This document shows, one piece after another, positions 7,642 through 17,091 of a stretch of DNA of 64,000 nucleotides. The notes under the pieces are model-generated. The model was not told the origin of the DNA. It did no database searches and saw only the letters and a list, made by a program, of their open reading frames with translations. Origin of the DNA: CAG-882 sp050874385 (GTDB lineage Bacteria > Bacillota > Clostridia > Lachnospirales > Lachnospiraceae); NCBI GenBank assembly GCA_050874385.1, contig JBNMKO010000001.1, positions 1-64,000 of the forward strand, given 5' to 3'. The first letter of the stretch is position 1, and each line of letters begins with the position of its first letter. The position numbers and the translations under genes were made by a program.

Positions 7642-9294
7642 TTACTTGATATCTGCGTACCAGGCGTATGAGTTTTTCCCATTCCTCTTTACAGTATACA
7701 TCGCCTTGTCAGCACATTCAATGAGCTTTTCCATGTCGTTGCAGTCGTCTGGGGCGACAGCTATTCCAAGGCTCATCTTTACGGGAAGCGATATATCTTT
7801 CAGCACAAATTCAGGCTCAAAAAGCTCCATACAGTGCCTTGCGCACTCGTCAATCTTATCGTGGTCGCGGGTTCGGTAGATGCATATAAATTCATCCCCG
7901 GCAAGGCGATATGGTGTGAATGCCGGATTTTTTATGCTGTTTATTCTGCGCGCAAGCTCGGTCAGAACATCATCGCCTGCGGCGTGTCCGTAGGTGTCGT
8001 TAATCTGCTTGAAGCCGTCTATGTCGAAGATGAAAAGGGCGCAGGAGGCATGGCTCTGGTTGAGTATGTTTAAATCGGCGTAAAGCTTGCTGCGGTTGAA
8101 CAGTCCTGTGAGAAAATCGCATGTTGAATCCTTGGTAAGCTGCCTTTTTTCGATGGTAAGCTTGCGGTTTAGAAGCAGCTGCTTTATGGTACGAAGTAAA
8201 AGTATCACTATTATAACAATCAACAATGAGATAATAAGTGCTATGGGAACCATTATAAGACTGTACTTTTCAAAAAATGATGGAGTATGGTTTATTATCT
8301 CTGCGTCCTCTGGTATTAGCTTTAAGTTCAGCCCGAATTTTCTCATCACGGCTTCATCTATGCAATATATGTTAGGGCTTCCGATAACATCATAGCCGGA
8401 TGGGTCTTTGCCGTGGACGATTTCTGTGGCGATTTGTGCCGCCATCTGACCGGAGAGCTCAAGAGATACAATATTGCCGCCAAGCAGACCTTCGCCTATG
8501 CCGCCGTAGACCATTCTGAGTACCGGCACATTTGCGTAGGTGGTGATAAGTTTTACAGCTTGTTGGTTGTTGTAACGCTTGCCGCTTGCGTCCTCGGTCA
8601 AAATCTGGTACAGCAAAATGGTGTTCTCCGGGATTGACGAGATTGTGTTTATGAGTTCCTCTGTTGTCAGCACGGAACAGTCAATTTCCTTGAACTCAAG
8701 GTCAGGGTAGAGCTTTGAAGCGTTGTAAAAAGAAGCGCGCTCAGCTTCGCCTGTAAGTGTATCGTCAAGGATTGATATTATTGTATGTGCATTTGGGTAG
8801 AGTGTCAGTGCAAAATCGATATTTTTTGGAACGGACGATGCCTCGATTATGCCTGTGACAAGTGGGTTTTTTGAGACCTCCATCGCATACTGGACATTGT
8901 TTACACCCTCGAATATAACAGGTATTCCGCTGAACAAATCGTCATGGTGCTCAACGGCAAAGTGTAGTGCTGCGTCGTCGCCCACTATGACAGCATCGTA
9001 GGGGTCTGTTTTTGACATGCGGTATGCAAGACCTTCATAGAAGACCTCAATGCTCTCCTCGTCCGGAAAACGCTTGGTGTCCATAAATTCATAATCTAAC
9101 ACGATATCATCTGAAATGCCTTTTTTGATACCATTAATTTGCAGCGGAACCATGTCCCATGCGTATGAATACGAGCTGAGAAAAAGTATGTGGTACTCAT
9201 AGCCATCTTCTGAGGCGGGCGTATAGATACAATTACCGAAAATACAGGTAAGCGTTATTATTGTTGTCACAAAAAAAGCTGTCAGTTTTTTCAT
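7642..9294 (-). CDS. Membrane diguanylate cyclase with ABC-type substrate-binding sensor
   Basis: A 550-residue signalling protein. It has a signal peptide (1-25), then about 310 extracytoplasmic residues resembling the ABC substrate-binding fold (YHILFLSSYSYAWDMVPLQI, DAVIVGDDAALHF, IPVIFEGVNN). One membrane helix follows (about 345-368, LIMVPIALIISLLIVIIVILLL), then a GGDEF domain (about 390-545). The active-site loop reads AGDEF, accepted in active cyclases, and the metal/GTP-binding FDIDGFKQINDTYGHAAGDD is intact. It should make cyclic di-GMP in response to an external ligand. The start follows GGGGGAA. It is the only intact-looking cyclase in the window, beside an EAL phosphodiesterase (27.9 kb). 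Confidence 0.9.
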   Translation of the reverse strand: MKKLTAFFVTTIITLTCIFGNCIYTPASEDGYEYHILFLSSYSYAWDMVPLQINGIKKGISDDIVLDYEFMDTKRFPDEESIEVFYEGLAYRMSKTDPYDAVIVGDDAALHFAVEHHDDLFSGIPVIFEGVNNVQYAMEVSKNPLVTGIIEASSVPKNIDFALTLYPNAHTIISILDDTLTGEAERASFYNASKLYPDLEFKEIDCSVLTTEELINTISSIPENTILLYQILTEDASGKRYNNQQAVKLITTYANVPVLRMVYGGIGEGLLGGNIVSLELSGQMAAQIATEIVHGKDPSGYDVIGSPNIYCIDEAVMRKFGLNLKLIPEDAEIINHTPSFFEKYSLIMVPIALIISLLIVIIVILLLRTIKQLLLNRKLTIEKRQLTKDSTCDFLTGLFNRSKLYADLNILNQSHASCALFIFDIDGFKQINDTYGHAAGDDVLTELARRINSIKNPAFTPYRLAGDEFICIYRTRDHDKIDECARHCMELFEPEFVLKDISLPVKMSLGIAVAPDDCNDMEKLIECADKAMYTVKRNGKNSYAWYADIK

Positions 9295-9503
9295 TCAAGT
9301 TCCCCCGATGTTAGATTGTAAAATACACCAAAACAGTATATCTAACGATACAAAATTTGGTACTCTTTACCTATGTTTATTTTACGACTATAAGGGGTTA
9401 AAAGCAACAATTAAATTTGATGTGGGTAAAAAATATGAATATGTTTTTACAGAGCAAATTTTTGTTATTAAAAAAAGAGATAATTATTTTAACGCTTATA
9501 TCG

Positions 9504-9532
9504 TTGAAATACGGCATAAGAAAATGTATAAT
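9504..9532 (+). promoter_or_regulatory. Sigma-A promoter of the GNAT gene
   Basis: TTGAAA (9504-9509), 17-nt spacer, TATAAT (9527-9532), 48 nt before the start codon at 9580. The AT-rich stretch 9295-9503 contains no supportable gene. Confidence 0.75.
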
Positions 9533-9579
9533 GGTAAACAGGCATTTGCCAAATAATATACAGGTGAGGTGACAGGCTT

Positions 9580-10335
9580 ATGGACAACAGGACGAACATG
9601 AAGATAAAAAAGTACAACATGATAATGTGGAGCTTTTTAGGTGGGGTTTCACTGATAATTTTAATTCTTACAATATTGTCGCTTGCGGGTGTTATGAATG
9701 TCATTTTCAGCCCGGTGTTAGGAATACTTATACCGGCAATAATGGTGCTGAGCTCGTGCAGTCAGATAAGGTCATATTTTATGGAGACAATGTTTTTCTT
9801 TGAGAAAGCAGAAGATGGGGACAAGGACGACGTTATGGCGCTTTTGGATGCCGCCAAGGAAAACATGAAGGAGAACGGGCTCGACCAGTGGGACGAGCTT
9901 TATCCGGCAATAGGGGATGTGTCAAAGGATATAAAGGAGGGGACGCTCACACTCGTAAAGCAGGGCGGAAAGTTAGTGGCTGTGTACACGCTCAACAAGT
10001 CACAGGATGCGGCATACAAGTTTGGCGATTTCAAGGATAAATCGGAAAATTTTGCGGTGCTGCACAGGCTTTGTGTAAATCCAAAATATCAGGGGATGGG
10101 AGTTGCGGCGCGGACGTTAAAGCACATAGAGGAGGCGGCAATAAAAGAGGGCTTCTCGTCGATACGCCTTGACGCATTTACGAAAAACCCTAGAGCTGTT
10201 AAACTGTATGAAAGTGCAGGCTACAATTATGTGGGTGACGCATATTTTAGAAAAGGAAAGTTTATGCTTATGGAAAAGCTCATATCCAGTGAGCAGTTGT
10301 CAGAACAGAAAACAGAGACTGCCTCCGAAAAATAG
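9580..10335 (+). CDS. Membrane-anchored GNAT acetyltransferase
   Basis: A 251-residue protein with two N-terminal membrane helices (about 12-36 and 42-60) followed by a cytoplasmic GNAT domain (about 75-235). The acetyl-CoA site is visible as VLHRLCVNPKYQGMGVAARTL, the usual motif A, and RLDAFTKNPRAVKLYESAGY is the typical motif B region. GNAT enzymes transfer acetyl groups from acetyl-CoA to amines; the substrate here is unknown. The membrane anchor is unusual for the family. Its own promoter lies at 9504-9532. It converges with the YitT gene: the stop codons abut at 10335/10336. Confidence 0.85.
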   Translation: MDNRTNMKIKKYNMIMWSFLGGVSLIILILTILSLAGVMNVIFSPVLGILIPAIMVLSSCSQIRSYFMETMFFFEKAEDGDKDDVMALLDAAKENMKENGLDQWDELYPAIGDVSKDIKEGTLTLVKQGGKLVAVYTLNKSQDAAYKFGDFKDKSENFAVLHRLCVNPKYQGMGVAARTLKHIEEAAIKEGFSSIRLDAFTKNPRAVKLYESAGYNYVGDAYFRKGKFMLMEKLISSEQLSEQKTETASEK

Positions 10336-11226
10336 CTACTGTACATGTCTTTCGTCGGGCTTGACGTATTCCTTTTGAAGTGTGAAACCGCGCCCTTTCA
10401 CTTCATTTACCTGGCTTATGATGATGAAGGCGGCGGGGTCGAGCTTCATAACGGCTTCCTGAAGTGCGAACAGCTCGCGCTTGTTTACAACTGTGAGTAT
10501 CGCACAGGTGGCGTTGCCGGTGAAGCCGCCGTTTGCCTGATAAAGCGTGGTTCCGCGGTCAAATCGCGTTATTATCAGGTCATTTATTTCCTTATATTTT
10601 TCGCTTATTATCTCAACCTGAGTTTTGCTCTTGCCCATTATCAGAACCTTCTCAAGTGCGAATGTGTAGATGCACACAAGAAGTATTCCGTACAAAATCT
10701 GCTCTCTGCTTGAGAAGAACATCTGGAGTATGAGTATTGTAAAATCAAAGGCATAGAGCGATACTGACACGTTTATGCCGAATTTTTTGTTGAGAACGAG
10801 AGGTGGGATATCCATGCCGCCTGTGGAAGCTCCGGCGCGGATTACAATGCCTATTCCGATACCGATTAAAAGACCGCCAAACACCGTGCAGAGTATTAAG
10901 TCGTGCGTCAGGTCGCCTGTGAGTGCATTCAGCTTTTGTGACAGCGACAGCAAAAATGGGTAACATATCGAACTTAACACCGTTGACAGTGCGAAGGTCT
11001 TTCCTAGAATAATAAATCCCACAATGAACATTACTATATTAAAAATGAGAACAAAGATACTTATATCAAGTCCTGTGAGATAGTTTACAAAGAGCGCGAT
11101 ACCTGTGGTTCCGCCCGTTATAAGTCCGCTTGGAAGTATAAAAAAAGCTATGGCGAGCGAGTAGAGCAGGTTCCCGAAAACAATCATTAATATTTTTTGT
11201 ATTGATTTTAGGCTTGTATGTGACAT
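10336..11226 (-). CDS. YitT family membrane protein
   Basis: A 296-residue protein with five to six membrane helices in the N-terminal 190 residues (YitT_membrane, two related halves marked by SGLITGGTTGIAL and GASTGGMDIPPLVL) and a C-terminal soluble DUF2179 domain (about 205-285, YQANGGFTGNATCAILTVV, FIIISQVNEVKGRGF). The family is widespread in Firmicutes and its transport role is not established. Start ATG 11226 follows GTGAGG. A paralogue with the same domain order lies at 31016-31915 among the spoVA genes. Confidence 0.9.
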   Translation of the reverse strand: MSHTSLKSIQKILMIVFGNLLYSLAIAFFILPSGLITGGTTGIALFVNYLTGLDISIFVLIFNIVMFIVGFIILGKTFALSTVLSSICYPFLLSLSQKLNALTGDLTHDLILCTVFGGLLIGIGIGIVIRAGASTGGMDIPPLVLNKKFGINVSVSLYAFDFTILILQMFFSSREQILYGILLVCIYTFALEKVLIMGKSKTQVEIISEKYKEINDLIITRFDRGTTLYQANGGFTGNATCAILTVVNKRELFALQEAVMKLDPAAFIIISQVNEVKGRGFTLQKEYVKPDERHVQ

Positions 11227-11360
11227 ATAATAACCTCACGTTTTGAATTTTGTGTAATTTTTTATGCAATCACGAAGTATAAACGAAAGACAAAAAAGTG
11301 TCAATTCGATACTATACTGTGATAGAGCAATACATTGACGATATATAGGAGGAATAGATT

Positions 11361-12407
11361 ATGCGTTTTCCTGAATTTTTAAGACCGGATGGAACGATTG
11401 GTTTTGTTGCGCCGTCATTTGGATGTAACACAGAGCCGTACAAGACGGCATTTGCAAATGCACAGAAAAAGCTTGGAGAGCTTGGACATAAGTTTGATAT
11501 AGGACCTAACTGCTATGCGGGCGACGGAATAGGGATAAGCTCCACGCCTGAAAACTGTGGAAAAGAGCTCACGGAATATTATTGCAGTGAAAACAATGAT
11601 GTGTTAATGTCCTGTGGCGGCGGTGAGCTTATGTGTGAGACGCTCGACTATGTGGATTTTGAGAAGATTAGGGCGGCAAAGCCTAAGTGGTATATGGGTT
11701 TTTCCGACAACACGAACTTTACATTTCTGCTCACGACGATGTGCGATGTGGCTTCGATATATGCCCCTTGTGCGGCATCGTTTGGAATGGAGCCGTGGCA
11801 TGAGTCAATTCAGGATGCGTATGATATTCTGACCGGCAGGAAAGATACGGTAAAGGGCTACCCGATGTGGGAGAAGGAGGGAATAAGGGACGAGGAACAC
11901 CCTTTACTTCCGTACAATCTTACCGAGAAGAGGGAGCTTTACTATTACATTCCGGGTGTCGGCGGAAGCATGGCAAGGGACTATGAGGTGTTACTGTCGG
12001 GTCGTCTTATCGGTGGATGTATGGACTGTCTTACAAATCTTGTCGGCACGAATTTTGACAAGGTGGCAGAGTTTAATGAGAGATATGAGAATGACGGAAT
12101 TATATGGTTTTTGGAGAGCTGCGACCTTAATGTCATGGGAATAAGAAGGGCGCTTTGGAACATGGAACATGCGGGATGGTTTAAGCATGTGAAGGGCTTT
12201 ATCATAGGAAGACCGCTGTGTTTTGGGACGGACATGATGGGAATGAACCAGTACAATGCTGTGACGGGTATTCTCTCAAAGTACAAAGTCCCTATCATAA
12301 TGGATACGGATATAGGACATTTGTCGCCTATGATGCCGATTATCTGCGGAAGCTATGCAGAAATTGATGCGCTCGGAAATGACATTTCTATAAAGATGAC
12401 GAACTAA
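11361..12407 (+). CDS. S66 family peptidase (LD-carboxypeptidase/MccF-like)
   Basis: A 348-residue serine peptidase of the S66 family (LdcA/MccF), which cleaves L,D-peptide bonds in muropeptides or detoxifies microcin-like peptides. The catalytic triad is visible in the usual order: S115 in GFSDNT, E252 in WFLESCD, and H320 in DIGHLSPMMP. The sequence is closer to the MccF-type branch than to classical LdcA (TNFTFLLTTMCDVASIY, RALWNMEHAGWFKHVKGFIIG). No signal peptide, so it acts in the cytoplasm. It starts behind AGGAGG. The Nudix gene begins 15 nt after its stop, so they are probably co-transcribed. Confidence 0.88.
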   Translation: MRFPEFLRPDGTIGFVAPSFGCNTEPYKTAFANAQKKLGELGHKFDIGPNCYAGDGIGISSTPENCGKELTEYYCSENNDVLMSCGGGELMCETLDYVDFEKIRAAKPKWYMGFSDNTNFTFLLTTMCDVASIYAPCAASFGMEPWHESIQDAYDILTGRKDTVKGYPMWEKEGIRDEEHPLLPYNLTEKRELYYYIPGVGGSMARDYEVLLSGRLIGGCMDCLTNLVGTNFDKVAEFNERYENDGIIWFLESCDLNVMGIRRALWNMEHAGWFKHVKGFIIGRPLCFGTDMMGMNQYNAVTGILSKYKVPIIMDTDIGHLSPMMPIICGSYAEIDALGNDISIKMTN

Positions 12408-12422
12408 AGGAAAAGAAATATT

Positions 12423-13331
12423 ATGTTACAGGATATTTTACCAAAAAAGTACGATAATAATTATTATCCGGATAAGGATATAAGCGACGATGCGGTGTGC
12501 CTTATTTTCAAGGACAGTTATGTGTTGACAGGACATGAGGAGTGCGATGGCACAAGATATATACCTGAGGAGTCGGCGAGTTCGCTCGAAAAGGATGTCC
12601 CGGCGGGCGACGTATTTTTCCCGAAATACGGGCAGATTAAGGAGCATGTGGCAGAGTACCGCTACCTGTTTGCGATAGACGGCGAGGAGTATTTTCTCAT
12701 CACGCATTACAAAGGTGAGAGCGAGCCAGACTGGGCGGCGTTTGGATTTTCTTTTGAACACTACAAGGCGCTGAGACATGCAAAGCCAAAGGACAGAGTG
12801 TTTGCGCTTATGACGGGCTACCATCTGCACTGCTGGTACAGGGACAACGCACACTGCGGAAGATGCGGAAGTACAACATTTCACGATACGAGACTTAGGG
12901 CGCTTCGCTGTCCTGACTGCGGAAATCTCATTTTTCCGAGGATTTCTCCTGCCGTGATTGTGGGCGTTCACGATGGCAGCCACCTTCTTATGACAAAATA
13001 TAACGGAAGGGACTACAAGGGCTACGCGCTCATAGCGGGCTTTATCGAGATAGGTGAGTCCGCCGAGGACACGGTAAGAAGGGAAGTGTTCGAGGAGGTA
13101 GGCGTTCAGGTAAAGAACATCTCCTACTATGCGAGCCAGCCGTGGGGGATGGACGGCGGATTTTTGCTGGGCTTCTACGCACAGCTTGACGGCGCGGACA
13201 GGATAAAGCTTGACCGCGAGGAGCTGTCGATGGCGGGCTGGTACACGGCGGATGAGATTACGGTTGAGGATGACGATATCAGCCTCACAAGCTGTATGAT
13301 TGCCAACTGGAAGAAAAATATAGCGAAATAA
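12423..13331 (+). CDS. nudC: NudC-like NAD(P)H pyrophosphatase
   Basis: A 302-residue Nudix hydrolase with the NudC layout: a variable N-terminal domain, a four-cysteine zinc ribbon (CGRCGSTTFHD and CPDCGN, about 141-164), and a Nudix box (GFIEIGESAEDTVRREVFEEVG, the GX5EX7REUXEEXGU signature). The NudC marker SQPWGMDGG follows, where the family usually reads SQPWPFP. NudC cleaves NADH to NMNH and AMP and can remove NAD caps from RNA. The altered residues after SQPW leave some doubt over substrate preference. ATG 12423 follows AAAGGAAAAG. It lies in an apparent operon with the S66 peptidase. Confidence 0.88.
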   Translation: MLQDILPKKYDNNYYPDKDISDDAVCLIFKDSYVLTGHEECDGTRYIPEESASSLEKDVPAGDVFFPKYGQIKEHVAEYRYLFAIDGEEYFLITHYKGESEPDWAAFGFSFEHYKALRHAKPKDRVFALMTGYHLHCWYRDNAHCGRCGSTTFHDTRLRALRCPDCGNLIFPRISPAVIVGVHDGSHLLMTKYNGRDYKGYALIAGFIEIGESAEDTVRREVFEEVGVQVKNISYYASQPWGMDGGFLLGFYAQLDGADRIKLDREELSMAGWYTADEITVEDDDISLTSCMIANWKKNIAK

Positions 13332-13360
13332 AATTTTTCACACTTTAGTGTAATAAATTA

Positions 13361-13389
13361 TTGACAAATAAAAAAACACCCATTATAAT
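13361..13389 (+). promoter_or_regulatory. Sigma-A promoter of the aspS T-box leader
   Basis: TTGACA (13361-13366), 17-nt spacer, TATAAT (13384-13389); the transcript would start near 13396, just before the T-box stem I. Confidence 0.85.
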
Positions 13390-13395
13390 CCAATT

Positions 13396-13728
13396 TAAGG
13401 CGTTGATAGAGAGAAGTACCATGAGTGGTCACTCACAGAGAGCCGGGGGTGGTGGAAGCCCGGCAGCAGAACACATGGGAATAACACTAAGGAGCTGCAA
13501 ACAGAACGGATAAAGATATAGAGTATAATTTCACTAATCTGATGTAAAGTGGATAGAAAGTATCTGCTTGATTGCTTTATATATTCTATCTAAGTAAGGG
13601 CGACGTAGACCGGGCGATAACCGGCAGGGTTTGTTAGAACCGCAAAGTGACTGTTTATCAGTAAATCAGGTGGTACCGCGGACAATATGTTCGTCCTGAA
13701 CTAGGTTTAGTTCAGGACGTTTTTTTTA
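13396..13728 (+). promoter_or_regulatory. T-box riboswitch upstream of aspS
   Basis: Stem I has the AGTA motif (13415-13418) and the helix CCATG (13419-13423)/CATGG (13474-13478). It is followed by GAAT-AAC-A (13479-13486), which aligns with GAAA-GGC-A of the well-studied glyQS T-box and gives specifier AAC, an Asn codon, at 13483-13485. The T-box consensus AGGTGGTACCGCG lies at 13668-13680. The terminator is GTCCTGAAC/GTTCAGGAC (13693-13718) plus a run of T to 13727. Uncharged tRNA would pair with the specifier and the T-box bulge and prevent termination. Confidence 0.95.
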
Positions 13729-13799
13729 CTTAAAAACTTTCTGGACAGTATCCTATTATTATTGATAGAGAGCGCATACAGGCGCAGATGGAGGAAAAC

Positions 13800-15551
13800 A
13801 TGAACATCAACAACATTTATCGTGACAAGACCATTGACTGCATTACAGAGGGAGACGTGGGAAAGAGCTGTAAGGTTGCAGGCTGGGTTGAAAATATTCG
13901 TGACCATGGCGGAGTGTCCTTTGTGGATTTGCGCGACATGTATGGCGTTTTGCAGGTAGTTATGAGGGACACAAGCCTTCTTGACGGGCTTTCAAAGGAG
14001 GACTGCATAAGCATTGAGGGCGTGATTGAGCACAGGGACGAGGACACTTACAACCCTAAAATTCCTACCGGAACAATAGAGCTTGAGGCGCACAAGGTTA
14101 CGATGCTTGGCAAGGTAAAGGCGCAGCTTCCGTTTGAGATTATCACATCAAAGGAGACGAGGGAGGATGTCCGTTTAAAGTACCGCTACCTCGATTTGAG
14201 AAATAAAAAGGTTAAGGACAATATAATATTCCGCTCACAGGTTATAAGCTATCTCAGACAAAAGATGACAGAGATGGGATTTTTGGAGATACAGACCCCT
14301 ATTCTGTGTGCGTCATCACCTGAGGGTGCGAGAGATTATATCGTTCCTTCAAGAAAATATAAGGGAAAGTTTTATGCTCTCCCACAGGCACCACAGCAGT
14401 ACAAGCAGCTTCTCATGGTGTCGGGATTTGACAAGTATTTTCAGATTGCACCTTGTTTCAGGGACGAGGACGCGAGAGCTGACCGTTCACCGGGAGAGTT
14501 CTATCAGCTCGATTTTGAGATGAGCTTTGCGACACAGGAGGATGTGTTCAGGGCAGGCGAGGAGGTCCTCACAGCGACATTTAACAAGTTCGCACCGGAG
14601 GGAGCATCAATCACACAGGCACCTTTCCCTATAATCAGCTACAAGCAGGCTATGCTTGAGTTTGGCTGTGACAAGCCTGACCTCAGAAATCCGCTCAGAA
14701 TTATGGATGTAACTGAATTTTTCCAGAAGTGTACATTCAAGCCGTTCTTAAAGAGAACAGTCAGGGCTATTAAGGTTCATGCCGATATGTCAAAGGGCTT
14801 CCACGAGAAGCTTTTAAGCTTCGCACAGTCTATCGGAATGGGTGGGCTTGGATATCTTGAGATTGCCGAGGATATGAGCTACAAGGGACCTATTGACAAG
14901 TTTATTCCTGACGAGTACAAGGCAGAGCTTGCCGATATCGCGGGTCTTGTGCCGGGAGACACAATCTTCTTTATCGCCGATAAGGAGGAGAGGGCTAACC
15001 TCTATGCGGGACAGCTTAGAAATGAGCTCGGAAAGAGACTTGATTTGTATGAAAAAAATGCTTTCCGCTTCTGCTTTGTAAACGATTTTCCTATGTTCGA
15101 GTACGACAATGAGGAGAAAAAGATTGTGTTCACGCACAACCCGTTCTCAATGCCACAGGGAGGTCTTGAGGCCCTTAACACAAAGAACCCTCTTGACATA
15201 CTTGCATACCAGTATGATATTGTATGTAACGGAATTGAGCTTTCAAGCGGAGCTGTCCGCAACCACGACCTCGACATAATGGTAAAGGCATTTGAGATTG
15301 CAGGCTATACAGAGGAAGATTTAAAGACCAAGTTCGGAGCGCTCTACAATGCGTTCCAGTTCGGAGCACCTCCTCATGCTGGCATGGCACCGGGCGTTGA
15401 CCGTATGATTATGCTTCTTCGCGATGAGGAGAACATCCGTGAGATTATCACATTCCCTATGAATGGAAATGCTCAGGACATCATGTGCGGGGCACCGGGC
15501 GAGGTTACGGAGACACAGCTTCGTGAAGTGCATATAAAAGTGAGAGAATAA
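13800..15551 (+). CDS. aspS: Aspartyl-tRNA synthetase, probably non-discriminating
   Basis: Charges tRNA-Asp, and perhaps tRNA-Asn, with aspartate. It is 583 residues: an N-terminal OB-fold anticodon domain (about 1-105), the class II catalytic core with motif 2 (FRDEDARADR) and motif 3 (GVDRMIMLLRDEENIRE), and the bacterial GAD insertion (about 290-410). Residue H36 in IRDHGGVSF sits where Pseudomonas non-discriminating AspRS has the His that relaxes specificity; E. coli and Bacillus enzymes have Leu. Together with an Asn-codon T-box this suggests mischarging of tRNA-Asn for later amidation. ATG 13800 is chosen because the ribosome site GGAGG (13790-13794) lies inside the alternative upstream start. 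Confidence 0.95.
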   Translation: MNINNIYRDKTIDCITEGDVGKSCKVAGWVENIRDHGGVSFVDLRDMYGVLQVVMRDTSLLDGLSKEDCISIEGVIEHRDEDTYNPKIPTGTIELEAHKVTMLGKVKAQLPFEIITSKETREDVRLKYRYLDLRNKKVKDNIIFRSQVISYLRQKMTEMGFLEIQTPILCASSPEGARDYIVPSRKYKGKFYALPQAPQQYKQLLMVSGFDKYFQIAPCFRDEDARADRSPGEFYQLDFEMSFATQEDVFRAGEEVLTATFNKFAPEGASITQAPFPIISYKQAMLEFGCDKPDLRNPLRIMDVTEFFQKCTFKPFLKRTVRAIKVHADMSKGFHEKLLSFAQSIGMGGLGYLEIAEDMSYKGPIDKFIPDEYKAELADIAGLVPGDTIFFIADKEERANLYAGQLRNELGKRLDLYEKNAFRFCFVNDFPMFEYDNEEKKIVFTHNPFSMPQGGLEALNTKNPLDILAYQYDIVCNGIELSSGAVRNHDLDIMVKAFEIAGYTEEDLKTKFGALYNAFQFGAPPHAGMAPGVDRMIMLLRDEENIREIITFPMNGNAQDIMCGAPGEVTETQLREVHIKVRE

Positions 15552-15650
15552 TTAAAGAGTGATGTTGAGGGCAAAAGTTGCGCTATGTAACATTATACAT
15601 AGTGAACCTTTGTTGAGTCTATTTGCCTGAAATATCATAAATTAAAAAAT

Positions 15651-15688
15651 AAAAAGGTGGTTGTCTCAGTGTGTGGCAGCCACTTTTT
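15651..15688 (+). terminator. Terminator after aspS
   Basis: AAAAAGGTGG (15651-15660) pairs with CCACTTTTT (15680-15688) with one bulged base; T-rich on the 3' side. Confidence 0.6.
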
Positions 15689-15794
15689 GGTTTTACAATA
15701 GTTTGGTTTTGTAGAATTATTAGAAAATATATAAAAAGCACGTTTTTATTAATATTAGTTCATTGTGTGGCAATGATGTGGAGGATTAAAAAAC

Positions 15795-16943
15795 ATGGAA
15801 TACACATACCCGGATTATTATAGGAAGTTTTGCTGCATTGGCGGTAAGTGTAAGGACAACTGCTGTGCGGCGGGCTGGCAGATAACGATAGACGAGGAGT
15901 CGCTTGAGCGGTACGAAAATATGGAGGGCGAGATTGGTGTACGTCTGCGCAACTCGATAGACTGGGAGAATGGAATGTTTGAGCAGTTCGAGCACAAGTG
16001 CGCCCTGTTAAATGAGCGCGGGCTCTGCGATGTCTACTGTGATGCCGGGGAGGACAAGATGTGTGTTCTCTGTCAGAGATATCCGAGACATTTTGAGGAG
16101 TTTGAAAATCTTAGGGAGGTTTCGTTGTCGGTGTCATGCCCGGAGGCGGCGCGCATAGTGCTTGAAAATCGCGGAAAAGTGGGATTTTACACTGAGACGG
16201 ACGATGAGGATGAGGAGTACGAGGATTTTGATTATCTCATGTTCACTAAGCTTCTAGACATAAGGGAGGTGCTCTTTGATGTTCTGCATGAGAAGAAGGG
16301 TGCGGTAAGCTACAGGCTTGCGAGGCTTCTCGACATCGTGCATGGAATACAGGGGCTTATAGATGATGACCGCATATTTGAGATAGACGAGCAGGAACAC
16401 AGGTCAGCCACGGAAAATAAGAGCTATGGCGGTTACAAAAATAAAATAGGAGCAAGAAAACAGTACATGAATGACATGTTTGACGAGCTCTACAGACTTG
16501 AAGTGCTGAGACCGTCATGGACTGACTCTCTAAAGGAGACACAAAAACTCTTGTATAAGGATATGGACGCTGTGCAGTATGCAGCACTATGCGCGGAGTT
16601 TGACCAGTACTATGCTGACCGCATGGAGGAGTATGAACAGCTCATGTCGTATTTTATCTTCACATATTTTTGTGGGGCTGTGTACGACTATGAGGTTGAG
16701 AGCAAGCTTCGCTTCGGGTTGGCGGCAGTGCTTATAATACATGAGATGGACATGGCGTTGTGGTTAAAAAACGGAAAAAAGCTTACATTTGACGAGCAGG
16801 TATGGCTTGTCCACAACTATTCCATGGAGATTGAGCACTCCGACCTTAACCTCGACGACATGGAGCGTATGGTGATGAAGGAGAAGGCTTTTGGGTACAG
16901 AAGGATGCTCACGGTGCTTATGAATTGGAAGGATAAAATATAA
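15795..16943 (+). CDS. fliB: Flagellin lysine-N-methylase FliB-like
   Basis: A 382-residue cysteine-rich protein of the FliB family, which methylates lysines on flagellin and is thought to carry an Fe-S cluster. The family pattern is clear at the N terminus: CCIGGKCKDNCCAAGW (14-29), then CALLNERGLCDVYC and CVLCQRYPRHFEEF. The C-terminal half is helical (YFIFTYFCGAVYDYE). Start ATG 15795 lies after GTGGAGGATT. It is monocistronic here and no flagellin gene is in the window, so its substrate must be encoded elsewhere. The presence of this gene suggests a flagellated organism. Confidence 0.85.
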   Translation: MEYTYPDYYRKFCCIGGKCKDNCCAAGWQITIDEESLERYENMEGEIGVRLRNSIDWENGMFEQFEHKCALLNERGLCDVYCDAGEDKMCVLCQRYPRHFEEFENLREVSLSVSCPEAARIVLENRGKVGFYTETDDEDEEYEDFDYLMFTKLLDIREVLFDVLHEKKGAVSYRLARLLDIVHGIQGLIDDDRIFEIDEQEHRSATENKSYGGYKNKIGARKQYMNDMFDELYRLEVLRPSWTDSLKETQKLLYKDMDAVQYAALCAEFDQYYADRMEEYEQLMSYFIFTYFCGAVYDYEVESKLRFGLAAVLIIHEMDMALWLKNGKKLTFDEQVWLVHNYSMEIEHSDLNLDDMERMVMKEKAFGYRRMLTVLMNWKDKI

Positions 16944-17091
16944 CTGACAGGCAGCATAGTATGTTTTATCAAGAAAGATAAAAGCCATTTGTGATACGTT
17001 GTGATAGTAGTAAATAGAGTTATGAGAAAGTGACAAAACAGTGTAGCAAAAAGGCAGATGCTTATATTAAATTAAAAATGGAGGAAATGGT

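Noticed and set aside
9308..9556. 82-codon frame before the GNAT gene
   Set aside because: It has no ribosome site, runs through the -35 and -10 of the GNAT promoter and has AT-driven composition.
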